This document shows, in pieces, positions 45,158-54,453 of a stretch of 64,000 nucleotides of DNA. The notes under the pieces are model-generated. The model saw only the letters and a program-made list of their open reading frames with translations. It did no database searches and was not told where the DNA came from. Both the position numbers and the translations under genes were made by a program. Numbering within the stretch: position 1 is the first letter of the stretch; the number at the start of each line of letters is the position of its first letter. The stretch is from Clostridia bacterium (lineage in GTDB: Bacteria > Bacillota > Clostridia > Lachnospirales > Lachnospiraceae), in the NCBI GenBank assembly GCA_910574255.1, contig CAJTAK010000010.1:62001-126000 (forward strand), written 5' to 3'.

Positions 45158-45850
45158 ATGAAAAACAGAGTTTCAAACGTAATATGGGGTCTGATTTTGA
45201 TTCTCATCGGAATCGGATATGCAGGAGGAAATCTTGGTTTCTGGGACTTTCATATATTCTTTAAGGGCTGGTGGACTTTATTTATTCTGGTGCCCTGTGT
45301 GATCAATTTGATACAGCATGGGCCCAACGGCGGCAATATAGCTGGTCTGTGCGTGGGAATAGCCCTTCTTCTTACTGCTCAGGGATTTTTGGAAATTTCC
45401 CTGATTCGCAAGCTTTTGGTTCCGGCTATTTTGATTCTTATCGGTCTTAGCATTATGCTCAGCAATACAAAGCGGAGAATTGTCGATCAGCAGGGGAATC
45501 AGATTCCCTTTGAAAAGACCGGGAGGGGCGGCTCTGATGTGTCAGGGGTTTTTGACGGAAGAAAGGTTCAGTATGACGGACTGCTCTTTGAGGGAGCTAC
45601 GGCCAGTGCGGTATTCGGCGGCGTGGAGATGGATCTGAGGATGGCGAGGATTGAGAGAGACGTGCGGATTGACGCAACGGCAATCTTCGGAGGCATCGAG
45701 ATCTATGTGCCCGCTAACGTAGTAGTGAAGGTTATGTCAACTCCGGTGCTGGGCGGCGTGTCCAACAAGGCCATGGCTCCTACGGAGGTTCCCTGCCATA
45801 CCTTATATATCAACGCAACCTGTGTATTCGGAGGAGTAGATATAAAATGA
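45158..45850 (+). CDS. LiaF/DUF5668-like membrane protein
   Basis: About 230 aa. Four short helices in the N-terminal half (residues about 8-25, 30-50, 56-73, 80-97; NVIWGLILILIGIGYAGGNLGF) are followed by a cytoplasmic beta-helical tail rich in GG turns (TASAVFGGVEMDLR, DATAIFGGIEIYVP, VLGGVSNKA, ATCVFGGVDIK), the C-terminal domain found in LiaF and related cell-envelope stress proteins. ATG 45158 follows GAAAGAGGA. There is no LiaSR two-component system beside it, so it may regulate something else. The stop overlaps the maf start by 4 nt. Confidence 0.78.
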   Translation: MKNRVSNVIWGLILILIGIGYAGGNLGFWDFHIFFKGWWTLFILVPCVINLIQHGPNGGNIAGLCVGIALLLTAQGFLEISLIRKLLVPAILILIGLSIMLSNTKRRIVDQQGNQIPFEKTGRGGSDVSGVFDGRKVQYDGLLFEGATASAVFGGVEMDLRMARIERDVRIDATAIFGGIEIYVPANVVVKVMSTPVLGGVSNKAMAPTEVPCHTLYINATCVFGGVDIK

Positions 45851-46431
45851 AAAAGAAGCTGATTTTAGCCTCTGCCTCTCCCAGAAGAAAGGAGCTTCTG
45901 GAGCAGATGGGACTTGTGTTTCGTGTATGTCCTGCCTGCGGGGAGGAGGAAAGCGTTCACCGGGATCCGGAGAAAATGGTGCTTGAGCTGGCTCTAAAAA
46001 AAGCCCGGGAGGTTGCTCAAAAGACAAAAGAAGATGCGCTGATAATCGGATCGGATACGGTGGTTGCTTTTCAGGGAGAGATTTTGGGAAAGCCTGCGGA
46101 CGAGGAAGATGCCATTCGGATGCTGAAAGGTCTTCAGGGCGCCTCCCATATGGTATATACGGGCGTTGCCGTGGTAGATGCCCGGACAGGAAAGGTGCTT
46201 CTGAACTTTGCGGATGGAACGGAGGTTTCCATGTATCCTATGACAGAAGAATGGATTCGCAGGTATGTCAAGACGGGGGAGCCTATGGACAAGGCAGGAG
46301 CTTATGCCATACAGGGCGGCTGTTCCTTGTGGATTCGGGGAATCAGGGGAGCCTACTCTACCGTAGTGGGATTTCCTGCTGCCCGGTTTTATCAGGAAAT
46401 GCTGGGGATTGGAATTGATTTGCTGAAATGA
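45847..46431 (+). CDS. maf: Maf-type nucleotide pyrophosphatase
   Basis: 194 aa of the Maf/Ham1-like fold. The N-terminal motif LASASPRRKELLEQMG, the conserved SDTVV in IIGSDTVVAF and the KPADEEDAIRMLKGLQG stretch are the family marks. It hydrolyses non-canonical or methylated nucleoside triphosphates (dTTP/UTP/pseudo-UTP subclass) to the monophosphate. It overlaps the LiaF-like gene by ATGA and is followed 17 nt later by a HAD phosphatase. The run 45158-49222 looks like one operon. Confidence 0.93.
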   Translation: MKKKLILASASPRRKELLEQMGLVFRVCPACGEEESVHRDPEKMVLELALKKAREVAQKTKEDALIIGSDTVVAFQGEILGKPADEEDAIRMLKGLQGASHMVYTGVAVVDARTGKVLLNFADGTEVSMYPMTEEWIRRYVKTGEPMDKAGAYAIQGGCSLWIRGIRGAYSTVVGFPAARFYQEMLGIGIDLLK

Positions 46432-46447
46432 GAAAGGACGGATAAGG

Positions 46448-47149
46448 ATGTATCGAGCCTGTATTTTTGATTTGGACGGGACACTGTGCGACAGTGTGGA
46501 GTCCATTGCTTACTGCGCCAATCATGCCCTTCGGGATCTTGGAATGAAGGAGGCATCCTTAGAAGACTATAAGATCTTTGTAGGGGACGGAGTGGATATG
46601 CTGGTTCGCCGGCTTTTGCGCTTTAACGGTGAGGAGTCAGACAGGCAGTTTGACGTATTGAAGGAAAAGTATATGGGGTATTTTCTGGATGGATGTATGT
46701 ACCATGTGGTGCCCTATCCGGGAATACCGGAGGCCCTAAGAGAGCTGAAAGGGCTGGGGGCAAAGCTTGGGGTAATCTCCAATAAGCCTCATGCCAATAC
46801 CCTGAATGTGATTGAGCAGGTGTTCGGGGAGGGTGTTTTTGACTGGGTGCAGGGGCAGACCAAGGATATGCCCAGAAAACCGGATCCGGCCGGGGCCTTG
46901 TATACGGCCAAAAAGCTTAAAGTTTTGCCAGGAGAGTGTCTCTACGTGGGAGATACGGACACGGATATGAGAACCGGAACCGCAGCCGGGATGCATACGG
47001 TGGGAGTTCTGTGGGGCTTTCGGGACAGAAAAGAGCTGGAGGAAACAGGAGCTAAAGAGATAATCGCCGAAGCCGGGATGCTGCCTGGGATTTATGCTGA
47101 TACACAATTATTCCCTGACGGACGAACAGGAGAAAGAGGAGCATTATGA
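46448..47149 (+). CDS. HAD hydrolase of the phosphoglycolate phosphatase type
   Basis: 233 aa. HAD motif I FDLDGTLCDS, motif II VISNKPH, motif III K in RKPDP, and motif IV GDTDTDMRTG. The cap is the C1 four-helix type. The overall form and LGVISNKPHANTLNVIEQVF block match Gph/PpaX-like phosphatases. It removes phosphate from phosphoglycolate or a similar small metabolite in the cytoplasm; the exact substrate is unknown. It overlaps the next HAD gene by 4 nt. Confidence 0.9.
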   Translation: MYRACIFDLDGTLCDSVESIAYCANHALRDLGMKEASLEDYKIFVGDGVDMLVRRLLRFNGEESDRQFDVLKEKYMGYFLDGCMYHVVPYPGIPEALRELKGLGAKLGVISNKPHANTLNVIEQVFGEGVFDWVQGQTKDMPRKPDPAGALYTAKKLKVLPGECLYVGDTDTDMRTGTAAGMHTVGVLWGFRDRKELEETGAKEIIAEAGMLPGIYADTQLFPDGRTGERGAL

Positions 47150-47931
47150 TTAAATTAGTTGCAAGCGACATTGACGGTACATTGCTTCCGGAGGGGACCG
47201 ATCAGATTAATCCGGAGATGTTTGAGGTGATTCGAAAGCTGAAGGAGAAGGATATTCTCTTTGCAGCAGCCAGCGGAAGGCATTATTCCGGCATGTCCCG
47301 ACTTTTTGAACCTGTGAAAAAAGATATGATTTTCATTACGGAAAACGGAGCTTATGTAAACTGTCGCGGATATACCATGCTGGATCAGACGCTGGACTGG
47401 AAGGATGTGCAGGACTGGGTACATGAGGTGCGCAAGATTCCGGGAGCCAGCTTTACCATGGATACGAAGGAGGGATTCTATACGGAGAGCCGGGATCCGG
47501 AATTTCTGGATCTGGTGCTGAAGGGGTATAAGAGCGCTATGTCTGTGGAGGAAGATGTGCTGACACAAAAGAGAGAAGTCAACAAGGTAGCTCTTTATCA
47601 CAAGACAGACATTCAAAAGATTGCAGCAGAGATGACCCCACGGTGGAACGGACGCATGCACTGTACATTGTCGGGTGAAATCTGGCTTGATTTTCTGAAC
47701 AAGGAGTCCAACAAGGGCAATGCCATCCGGGGCATTCAGAAGATCCTGGGAATCCGCCCGGAGGAAACCATGGTATTCGGCGATAATTTCAATGATATCG
47801 AGATGTTTCACAGCGCAGGAGAGAGCTATGCGGTGGGCAATGCGGCGGAGGCGGTAAAGCGTGAAGCAAAATATGTGGCGGATACCAATGTAAATGACGG
47901 GGTGCTTAAGGTTCTTAGAACCTTATTATAA
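47146..47931 (+). CDS. Cof-type HAD-IIB phosphatase
   Basis: 261 aa. Motif I is SDIDGTLLPEG, the threonine/serine motif AAASGRHYSGM, motif III K in NKESNKGNAI and motif IV FGDNFNDIEMF. The C2B cap lies between them. Cof/YidA-type enzymes dephosphorylate sugar phosphates or flavin precursors. The start overlaps the stop of the Gph-like gene by ATGA, so the two are translated together. Confidence 0.92.
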   Translation: MIKLVASDIDGTLLPEGTDQINPEMFEVIRKLKEKDILFAAASGRHYSGMSRLFEPVKKDMIFITENGAYVNCRGYTMLDQTLDWKDVQDWVHEVRKIPGASFTMDTKEGFYTESRDPEFLDLVLKGYKSAMSVEEDVLTQKREVNKVALYHKTDIQKIAAEMTPRWNGRMHCTLSGEIWLDFLNKESNKGNAIRGIQKILGIRPEETMVFGDNFNDIEMFHSAGESYAVGNAAEAVKREAKYVADTNVNDGVLKVLRTLL

Positions 47932-47955
47932 AATTAAGATCAGGAGGATTGCTGT

Positions 47956-48219
47956 ATGAACGAGTATTCGGAAGAATGTCTGGAGATTTTTTTGAGAAAG
48001 CAGGGCCGGCTTTTTGATGAGCCGGTGGCAGAAACTCTTGAGGAGGCAGAGGAATTTCTGGAGGACTGCATGGCAGTGGTGGTAAATTCTCTCAAAGAGG
48101 TTCAGGAGTATTTTGAGGAGAGCGGCATGGATGTATCCGGCTTGTCCTATGAGGAGCTGGAGGAGATGTCGGAGGTGTTCCCCATAGGCGATGGAGCCTA
48201 CCTGATTGTAGAGGCATAG
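47956..48219 (+). CDS. Small acidic protein of unknown function
   Basis: 87 aa, strongly acidic, mostly helical (ETLEEAEEFLEDCMAVVVNSLKEVQEYFEESGMDVSGLSYEELEEM), ending in a strand-like DGAYLIVEA. AGGAGG lies 9 nt before ATG 47956. It sits between the HAD gene and the parvulin-like gene, with 1 nt to the latter, so it is part of the operon. Relatives seem common in Lachnospiraceae in the same context, but I know no function. No metal or DNA-binding motif is evident. Confidence 0.75.
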   Translation: MNEYSEECLEIFLRKQGRLFDEPVAETLEEAEEFLEDCMAVVVNSLKEVQEYFEESGMDVSGLSYEELEEMSEVFPIGDGAYLIVEA

Positions 48220-48220
48220 T

Positions 48221-49222
48221 ATGAGGAAAAAACTAAAAAGAGGATTGACTGCGTGCCTGTGTGCCTGCCTGTTAGCAGGCGGTGCCACAGGCTGTAGTCG
48301 TTTTGAGAATACAGAAATTGTGCTGACCACCGGCCTTACGGAAAATCAGCTTTTTAAGGTCGGAAGCAGCGTATGCACACTGCCGGAGGCAATGATCTAT
48401 GTGATGGATTACCAGAGACAGTATGAGAGCGTCTATGGGGTAGAGATGTGGGAGCATGATTTCGGCGGCATTACTTTGGAGGAATATGTAAAAAATATCA
48501 TTGTGTCCCAGCTGGCGGCCATGAAGGCTGTGACCCTTCTGGCTAAGGATTATGAGATTGACCTGACAGAGTCAGAGACGGAAAATGTGAAAAAGGCGGC
48601 AAAGGAATATTATTCGTCTATGGGCAGTGATGCGGTGAAATATATGGGACTTGCCCAGGAGGATGTGGAGAACCTTTATCGGGATCATGTATTGTCCAGG
48701 AAGGTTTACCATGAGATTACAAAGAATGTGAATACAGAGGTCAGTGACGATGAGGCACGGATTATTACGGTTCAGCAGATTAAGATGGATTCCGTGGAAA
48801 GTGCAAAAAAAATTTTGGAGGATTTAGCGGAGGGGAAGGAATTTATGACACTGGCATCTGCTTATAGTCAGGACAGCCAGATTACTTACACCTTTGGGCG
48901 AGGAGAAATGTCTTCCGTTTATGAGGAGGCTGCCTTTGCTTTGGAAAATGACGGGGTCAGCGATATCATAGAGGAAGAGGATGGGTATTATATTCTTAAA
49001 TGTGTGAATAATTTTGATCGGGAAGCTACGGAGGCTAATAAGATTACTATGGTGGAACGCCGCAGGGATGAGATCTTTAGTGAGGTTTATGAGGATTTGG
49101 TAGCAAATACGCCTTCGGAGTTCAATACACGCATTTGGGAGCAGATACATTTTGAGGATTGGAAACGGGAGATTCCGGAGAGTTTTTTGGAGGTTTATAG
49201 TAGGTATTTTGAGGAGGAGTAG
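48221..49222 (+). CDS. Parvulin-type peptidyl-prolyl isomerase lipoprotein (PrsA-like)
   Basis: 333 aa. A signal peptide (residues 1-24, KLKRGLTACLCACLLAGGATGC) ends in a possible lipobox ATGC, with C25 the lipidated cysteine. A SurA_N-like helical region (about 60-170) is followed by a parvulin domain (about 180-270; ARIITVQQIKMDS, AKKILEDLAEGKEFMTLASAYSQDS, GRGEMSSVYEEAAFALENDGVSDIIEEEDGYYILK). It would help fold exported proteins outside the cytoplasmic membrane. It is the last gene of the run and is followed by a huge palindrome in a convergent gap. Confidence 0.88.
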   Translation: MRKKLKRGLTACLCACLLAGGATGCSRFENTEIVLTTGLTENQLFKVGSSVCTLPEAMIYVMDYQRQYESVYGVEMWEHDFGGITLEEYVKNIIVSQLAAMKAVTLLAKDYEIDLTESETENVKKAAKEYYSSMGSDAVKYMGLAQEDVENLYRDHVLSRKVYHEITKNVNTEVSDDEARIITVQQIKMDSVESAKKILEDLAEGKEFMTLASAYSQDSQITYTFGRGEMSSVYEEAAFALENDGVSDIIEEEDGYYILKCVNNFDREATEANKITMVERRRDEIFSEVYEDLVANTPSEFNTRIWEQIHFEDWKREIPESFLEVYSRYFEEE

Positions 49223-49232
49223 GGGGTGGACG

Positions 49233-49437
49233 AGGAAATGCAGCAAAATACGCCGGCTTTTCCATATCCGTGTTCGGACGGTTCACGTACACTCTGTCTG
49301 CTCTGAGCGGACATTACCCGGAAGTTTTTTTACAGTATTAAGATGGTGAGGGTAATATCCGCTCAGAGCAGACAGAGCGTTCGTGAACAGCCGGACACTT
49401 GATATTGGAAAAGCCGGCGTATTTTGCTGCAGTTCCT
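49233..49437. repeat. 205-bp near-perfect palindrome between convergent genes
   Basis: Left arm 49233-49319 and right arm 49350-49437 pair over about 85 bp with few mismatches. The outer 30 bp (from GCAGCAAAATACGCCGGC) is unique to this locus. The inner part, from GTTCGGACGG to CGGACATTACCC, is the same core as at 3868-3964, with paired changes (GAGC here, GTAC there). The loop is 30 nt with a TTTTTTT stretch. It sits where a bidirectional terminator would be expected between the parvulin and aminotransferase genes. Confidence 0.8.
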
Positions 49438-49468
49438 CTGTCTTTGGGGGTGGCAGTATCTTTTTTTG

Positions 49469-50563
49469 TTATAGCAGTTCTTTCATGCAGGCTAATAGTG
49501 CGTCGTTTTGGGCGGGGGTCATGAAGCAGAAGCGGATGTAGCGGTTGTCTAAGAAGGGGAAGGTGGAGCAGTTGCGTATCATCATTTTTTGGCGGATGGC
49601 GTGTTCGAATAGGGCTTCTGCGGTAACGCCTTCTTTTTCTATACGGACTAGGACGAAGTTGGCAAAGGAGTCGTATACTTTTAGGGTTCCCCAGGTTTTG
49701 AGTTCCTGGCAAAGTCTTGTCCGCTCTTTGGCGGTCAGTTCCCGGGTTTGAGTGATATAGTTTTTGTCTGAGAACATCAGTTCTCCGGCTGCGGCGGCCA
49801 GACTGTTGATGGTCCAGGGGTTTTTTCTGGAATTCAGTCCCTTCATTAGATCTTCGTTTCCGGTTATTGCATATCCCAGACGCAGGCCGGGGGAGGCGAA
49901 GAATTTGGACACGCCCCGTAAAATGATCAGGTTGTTGTAATAGCGTGTAAGGGGAACAGCGGTTATGGCTGCATAATCTGGGGCAAATTCTACATAGGTT
50001 TCGTCTATCATTACATAGATATCGCAGCGTTTGCAGGTATCCAGGATCTGCCGCATGGTTTGCTGGGGAATGGCAGAGGAGGTGGGGTTGTTGGGATTGC
50101 AGATTACCAGCAGGTTGAGGCTTTCATTTAGCTGTGCCTGGAAATCTTCTGCATCCAGGACGAATCCATTTTCTTCCTTAAGGGGATAATAAAGGGAGGT
50201 TCCGCCTCCTAAGGAGATTTCACGTTCATATTCTGAGTAGGTGGGGCCTAAGATGAGGGCCTTTTTTGGATGCTCAAGCTGGATAAAGAGGGAGATTAAT
50301 TCTGTAGAGCCGTTGCCCACCAGAATGTGCTCCAAGGGAGCGCCGGTGTAAGCCCCAATCTGCCGCCGCAGGGCCGTGTATTCCCGATCCGGGTAGGAGG
50401 TAATGCAGTCAATGCGGTCAAGGAGAGCCTGCCGCATGAGGGGGGAGATGCCCAAGGGATTTACATTGGCGCTGAAGCTTACAATATCTTCCTTTTTGAT
50501 GCCATATACCTGCTCTATTTTTTCCAGGTCACTGCCATGAAAATGATCTACATGTTTTAACAT
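49469..50563 (-). CDS. HisC/CobD-type PLP-dependent aminotransferase
   Basis: 364 aa. Fold-type I motifs: N in FSANVNPLG, NP in NPNNPTSS, D and Y in VMIDETYVEF, the PLP lysine in RGVSKFFASPGLRLGY, and Arg in NRYIRFCF. The start phrase HFHGSDLEKIEQVYG and ...SANVNPLG resemble CobD (threonine-phosphate decarboxylase) as well as HisC (histidinol-phosphate aminotransferase). No cobalamin or histidine genes lie nearby, so I cannot choose. ATG 50563 follows AAGAGG on the minus strand; an upstream in-frame extension has no start signal. Single gene. Confidence 0.85.
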   Translation of the reverse strand: MLKHVDHFHGSDLEKIEQVYGIKKEDIVSFSANVNPLGISPLMRQALLDRIDCITSYPDREYTALRRQIGAYTGAPLEHILVGNGSTELISLFIQLEHPKKALILGPTYSEYEREISLGGGTSLYYPLKEENGFVLDAEDFQAQLNESLNLLVICNPNNPTSSAIPQQTMRQILDTCKRCDIYVMIDETYVEFAPDYAAITAVPLTRYYNNLIILRGVSKFFASPGLRLGYAITGNEDLMKGLNSRKNPWTINSLAAAAGELMFSDKNYITQTRELTAKERTRLCQELKTWGTLKVYDSFANFVLVRIEKEGVTAEALFEHAIRQKMMIRNCSTFPFLDNRYIRFCFMTPAQNDALLACMKELL

Positions 50564-50754
50564 TGGAAAACCTCTTTTCTTGTACTTTATTTTAAATAAT
50601 GTTATACTATAACTAACCATGCGGAGTGTAAAATGAATGGCGTTTTCTACCATTATAATGCTATTTTAAAAAAATGCAATGGATAACATTGTTTCCCTTT
50701 TGGCAGAAATTGCTGATGAATCTGCAAAATGGAATAAGAAAGGACAAAAGAGAT

Positions 50755-53307
50755 ATGAGGGCGAAGATTGAGCGGATAGCAGCAGGGAAATTTGAATATG
50801 AGAAGTGTCCTGTGATTCTGTCGGAGCCCTATATTCAGTTCCGCTGCAATCCCGGAGGCCGTCATGAGGGAAGCTTTACCCTTTCCTGCAGGCGCTCCAT
50901 TAAGGGAATTGTCTATGCATCTTCCAGTCGGATGTATTTGGAGCACCCAAGCTTTCACAGCCGCAACGTACGGATTGTCTATGTGTTTGACAGTCGGGGC
51001 ATGTGGGGCGGAGAGGAAGTGGAGGGCGAGTTCTGCATTGTTACGGAGGCGGGGGAATATACCCTTTCTTACCGGATCCAGGTGGATGAGCACCGGGATC
51101 CGGAGGAGGACAGCTATGCTTATTTTATCTCTGCGGATCCGATTGAACCTCTTCCGGAGAAGATAGAGCGGCAATCGGATACGGTTTTGGAGATTATTGA
51201 TGATTTTAAGGAAGAGGCGATGACGCCGGATGAGGCTGTGCGCCTTACGGAGCTGATTTTAAAGAGCCGCCAGCCTACAGACAGTCAGCTTGCCAGGCTG
51301 AAGACGGCATATCATAAATACGGAGGACAGGAGATGCTGAGCGGCATCTGCTCCATTCTCATTAAATGCGGACGCACCGATGAGGAAAGCTTTTTCTGGT
51401 ATCAGAGGGGCGTGCGGATGGAGCTTAAGATTACCAATCTGTTTGAGTATTTTATAATGTCTGTGCCTGAGAATTATCAGGAGCAGCTTCCAAGGAACCT
51501 GCTCTTGTATTTTCAGATGGAGAATACCCTGAATAATAAGCAGAAGGCATTTCTCTATGCAAATATTATCCGGTATCAGGACAGGACTTCGGATATTTAC
51601 CGTCAGTATGAACGGGAGATCCAGTCCTTTATGCTGGAGCAGCTTTTGGGTCGAAAGCTCAGTGAGGATCTGGCTCTGATCTATGAGCGGTTTCTGGTGG
51701 AGGAACTTTTGACGATTGATTTTGCGGAGGCTTTGGCGGATATTATGTTTCTCCGTCAACTTACCTGTACAGATCCAAGGATTCGCCAGGTACAGGTGCT
51801 CTATGAACCTCTTAGGCAGCGGATTACAGTGCCCTTAATCGGTGGAAAGGCACTGGTGCCTGTCTACACGCCGGGGGCTGTGATTCTTCTGGTGGATGAA
51901 CAGGGAAATTGTTATACTTCCAGTGTGCCTTACAGTATGCAGCGGCTTATTAAGGAGCAGCAGTATGTGGAGCGGTGCAGAGAGCTTCTTCGATATCATC
52001 AGGGTTTGTATCTGCATCTTTGTGACGGGACCTCCCGTTATCATGTAATTACCAGAGAAAATGTGGAGAATTATAAGCGGATTCTCAAGATTAGCGGCCT
52101 GACAGCCCGGTACAAGCAGGAGGTTCGTCAGGAGATTCTTCAATATTACTATGCCAACCACGAACTGGAGGAGCTGGATCGGGAATTTTTTGTTACAGAG
52201 ACTACATATATGATGCCTAAGGATCGGGCCAGATTTACAGAGATCCTGATCTTAAGGGGGCTCTATGAGGAAGCTTGGGACATGGTAAAAAAGCATGGCT
52301 ATTCCATGGTTCGGGTCAATCTGCTGATTAAGTTGGCTGCATGGGCGATTCGGGAGCTGGAGTATGAGGAAGATGAATTTCTTTTGAAGCTCTGCCTCTT
52401 TATCTTTCAGAGCCATAAGTACAATGAGAGTATTTTGGAATATTTGGCCGGCTATTACTATGGTTCCTGTGAGATGATGGAGTCTATCTGGAAGGCGGGG
52501 GCGGAATTTGAGCTGAATGTGTTTGATTTGGAAGAGCGGCTGTTAAGTCAGATGCTTTTTACCGGGAAGTTTTTGGATTCGGCCTTTGCTGTCTTTCAGG
52601 ATTATCACCGGCTGGGAGGAAAGGGAATTGTCAGCAGGGCTTATTTGACTTGGCTGGCTTATGAGGATTTTGTACTGGGGGAAAAGATACCAAAGAAAAC
52701 CTATGATTACATTGAACAGGGCATTGTCTGGGAGGAAAATCTGGCAGATGTATGCGGTCTGGCTTACCTTAAGTATTTGTCCGGACAGGCCCAGTTATCG
52801 GAGCATCAGCGGATTCGAGCAGAACGAATGACTATGGAATACATACAGCGGCGGCTGCGCTTTGGATTTATGAAGGAGCTGCTTGCTCAGGTCGGAAAGC
52901 CGCAGCTTTTGGAGGACAAGACCTTTGTGGAGTACCGGACGAATCCCAATCATAAGGTGGTGATTCACTATGTAGTCGAGACACCAAGGGAGAGGCAGTG
53001 CAGTTATGTGGCGGAACGGCTTTACCCTACGGAGGTTGGAGTCTTTGTAAAGGAGTTTACGCTTTTTTTTGGAGAGCGTCTGACCTGGTTTGTGACGGAA
53101 ACCATGGAGGACGGAACGGAAAGCTCCACGCCGGATCACAGTCTTGTGGAGAACCGGGAGGAAGAGCTTGTGACCGGAACTAAGTATGCGGCTCTCTATG
53201 AGATGGCCCGCACTCTGGAAGAACGGGATATGCGGCTTCTGGAGCAGCAGATGGAGCAGTACGGACGCAGGCAGTTTTTGGTGGAGCGATTCTTTTCATT
53301 GAAATAA
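50755..53307 (+). CDS. Large DUF5717-like protein, first gene of a three-gene cluster
   Basis: 850 aa. The N-terminal 100-110 residues are beta-rich (GSFTLSCRRSIKGIVYASS, NVRIVYVFDSRGMWGGEEVEGEFCIVTEAGEYTLSYRI), like an immunoglobulin-type sandwich. A long helical region (about 150-650) has repeat-like helices resembling TPR/HEAT solenoids. The C-terminus is mixed with strands (NHKVVIHYVVETPRE...YPTEVGVFVKEFTLFFGERLTWFVTE). It has no membrane segment or signal peptide. From memory it corresponds to Pfam DUF5717, known from Lachnospiraceae; I could not verify. ATG 50755 has AAAGGA 10 nt upstream. It is followed by an actin-fold ATPase and TPR protein. Confidence 0.7.
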   Translation: MRAKIERIAAGKFEYEKCPVILSEPYIQFRCNPGGRHEGSFTLSCRRSIKGIVYASSSRMYLEHPSFHSRNVRIVYVFDSRGMWGGEEVEGEFCIVTEAGEYTLSYRIQVDEHRDPEEDSYAYFISADPIEPLPEKIERQSDTVLEIIDDFKEEAMTPDEAVRLTELILKSRQPTDSQLARLKTAYHKYGGQEMLSGICSILIKCGRTDEESFFWYQRGVRMELKITNLFEYFIMSVPENYQEQLPRNLLLYFQMENTLNNKQKAFLYANIIRYQDRTSDIYRQYEREIQSFMLEQLLGRKLSEDLALIYERFLVEELLTIDFAEALADIMFLRQLTCTDPRIRQVQVLYEPLRQRITVPLIGGKALVPVYTPGAVILLVDEQGNCYTSSVPYSMQRLIKEQQYVERCRELLRYHQGLYLHLCDGTSRYHVITRENVENYKRILKISGLTARYKQEVRQEILQYYYANHELEELDREFFVTETTYMMPKDRARFTEILILRGLYEEAWDMVKKHGYSMVRVNLLIKLAAWAIRELEYEEDEFLLKLCLFIFQSHKYNESILEYLAGYYYGSCEMMESIWKAGAEFELNVFDLEERLLSQMLFTGKFLDSAFAVFQDYHRLGGKGIVSRAYLTWLAYEDFVLGEKIPKKTYDYIEQGIVWEENLADVCGLAYLKYLSGQAQLSEHQRIRAERMTMEYIQRRLRFGFMKELLAQVGKPQLLEDKTFVEYRTNPNHKVVIHYVVETPRERQCSYVAERLYPTEVGVFVKEFTLFFGERLTWFVTETMEDGTESSTPDHSLVENREEELVTGTKYAALYEMARTLEERDMRLLEQQMEQYGRRQFLVERFFSLK

Positions 53308-53342
53308 AACAGTATCATGCAAAACTATAATAGGAGGACGAG

Positions 53343-54437
53343 ATGGGTCAGTTTGCGGCAGGCTTTGACTTGGGAAATGATTATTCACAGATATGCTGCT
53401 GGAATGCAGATTCCGGCGGTCCGGTATCCATATCCGTTGTGCCGGGAGCAGAAAAGTACCGGATTCCCACCGAGAGTCTGGAATTGTTTTTGAAAAAGGC
53501 TCTGCGGCTTTTGAAGCCATACGGCAGAATTCATGAGGCTATGGCAGTCGTTTTTTCTGTGGACACTCTGGAAGAAGGACTTGTGGAGCGGATTAAGCAG
53601 GCGGCTATGCGGACTATGGGTGTTCCGGAGAGCCGAATTTATGTACAGACTCGTCAGGAGAGTTTCTGCGCCTATGTGCTGAATCAGCCAAAGGAGATCT
53701 GGCGCCATCAGGCAGTGCTTTTTGACTATGAGGGGGAGGAGCTTCAGGGAATGGTGCTGAATGTGAATCCCCGGACGACACCGTTTTTGGCAAGGGTAGA
53801 GCGAGAAGAGGGTTGGAGCCGTCCCATTTCGGGGCTGCAGCAGACGAATAAGAATGAAGTCTTTCAGGAGTTGATACGAGAGATTTTTTCCGGCCGCCCG
53901 GTTTCGACGGTTTATCTGGTAGGAGACGGGTTTGAGGAAAACTGGTATGAGGATTCCCTGAAGCTTCTCTGCAATGGACGGAGAGTGTTTGCGGGCAATA
54001 ACCTCTATGCAAAGGGCGCCTGCTATCGGGCCATGCGTGCGGCAAGTCGGAACGAGGCTGCATCCTATGTGTTTTTGGGAGCAGACAAGATCTCTTATAA
54101 TGTGTGCCTCCGCACACCGGGTATAGGGAAGAACAGCATGTACACGCTTCTGAATGCAGGGGAGAGCTGGTATGAAGCCAAGGCCGGCTGTGAAGTGCTT
54201 CTCTATGATGAGCCGGTGGTGGAATTCTATTTTCAGCCCATGCAGGGACCGGAGGGACTGAAGGAGAGCCTGCTTCTGGAAGGATTGCCGGATCGCCCCT
54301 CCCGGGCATCCCGCCTTCGGATTGAGGTGGAATTTGTCAGCGTGGAACGCCTGCAGATCACAGTCCGTGATATGGGCTTTGGAGAATTGTTTCCTTCATC
54401 CGACTTGTGCTGGGCGGAGGAAGTAGATTTATCTTAG
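53343..54437 (+). CDS. Actin/Hsp70-fold ATPase-like protein (DUF5716-like)
   Basis: 364 aa. The phosphate-1 loop is GFDLGNDYSQI at residues 7-17, as in Hsp70, FtsA and MreB relatives. Further marks are a possible phosphate-2 segment AVLFDYEGEELQGMVLN and the adenosine-type phrase STVYLVGDGFEENWY; an ALYAKGACYRA segment matches the NxxAxGA helix of Hsp70-like proteins. The C-terminal part is beta-rich. A substrate-binding domain typical of DnaK is absent. It starts 36 nt after the large DUF gene, with AGGAGG upstream. It may act as an ATP-driven scaffold or switch with its two partners. Function is not established. Confidence 0.7.
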   Translation: MGQFAAGFDLGNDYSQICCWNADSGGPVSISVVPGAEKYRIPTESLELFLKKALRLLKPYGRIHEAMAVVFSVDTLEEGLVERIKQAAMRTMGVPESRIYVQTRQESFCAYVLNQPKEIWRHQAVLFDYEGEELQGMVLNVNPRTTPFLARVEREEGWSRPISGLQQTNKNEVFQELIREIFSGRPVSTVYLVGDGFEENWYEDSLKLLCNGRRVFAGNNLYAKGACYRAMRAASRNEAASYVFLGADKISYNVCLRTPGIGKNSMYTLLNAGESWYEAKAGCEVLLYDEPVVEFYFQPMQGPEGLKESLLLEGLPDRPSRASRLRIEVEFVSVERLQITVRDMGFGELFPSSDLCWAEEVDLS

Positions 54438-54453
54438 AAAGGAACTTAAAACA

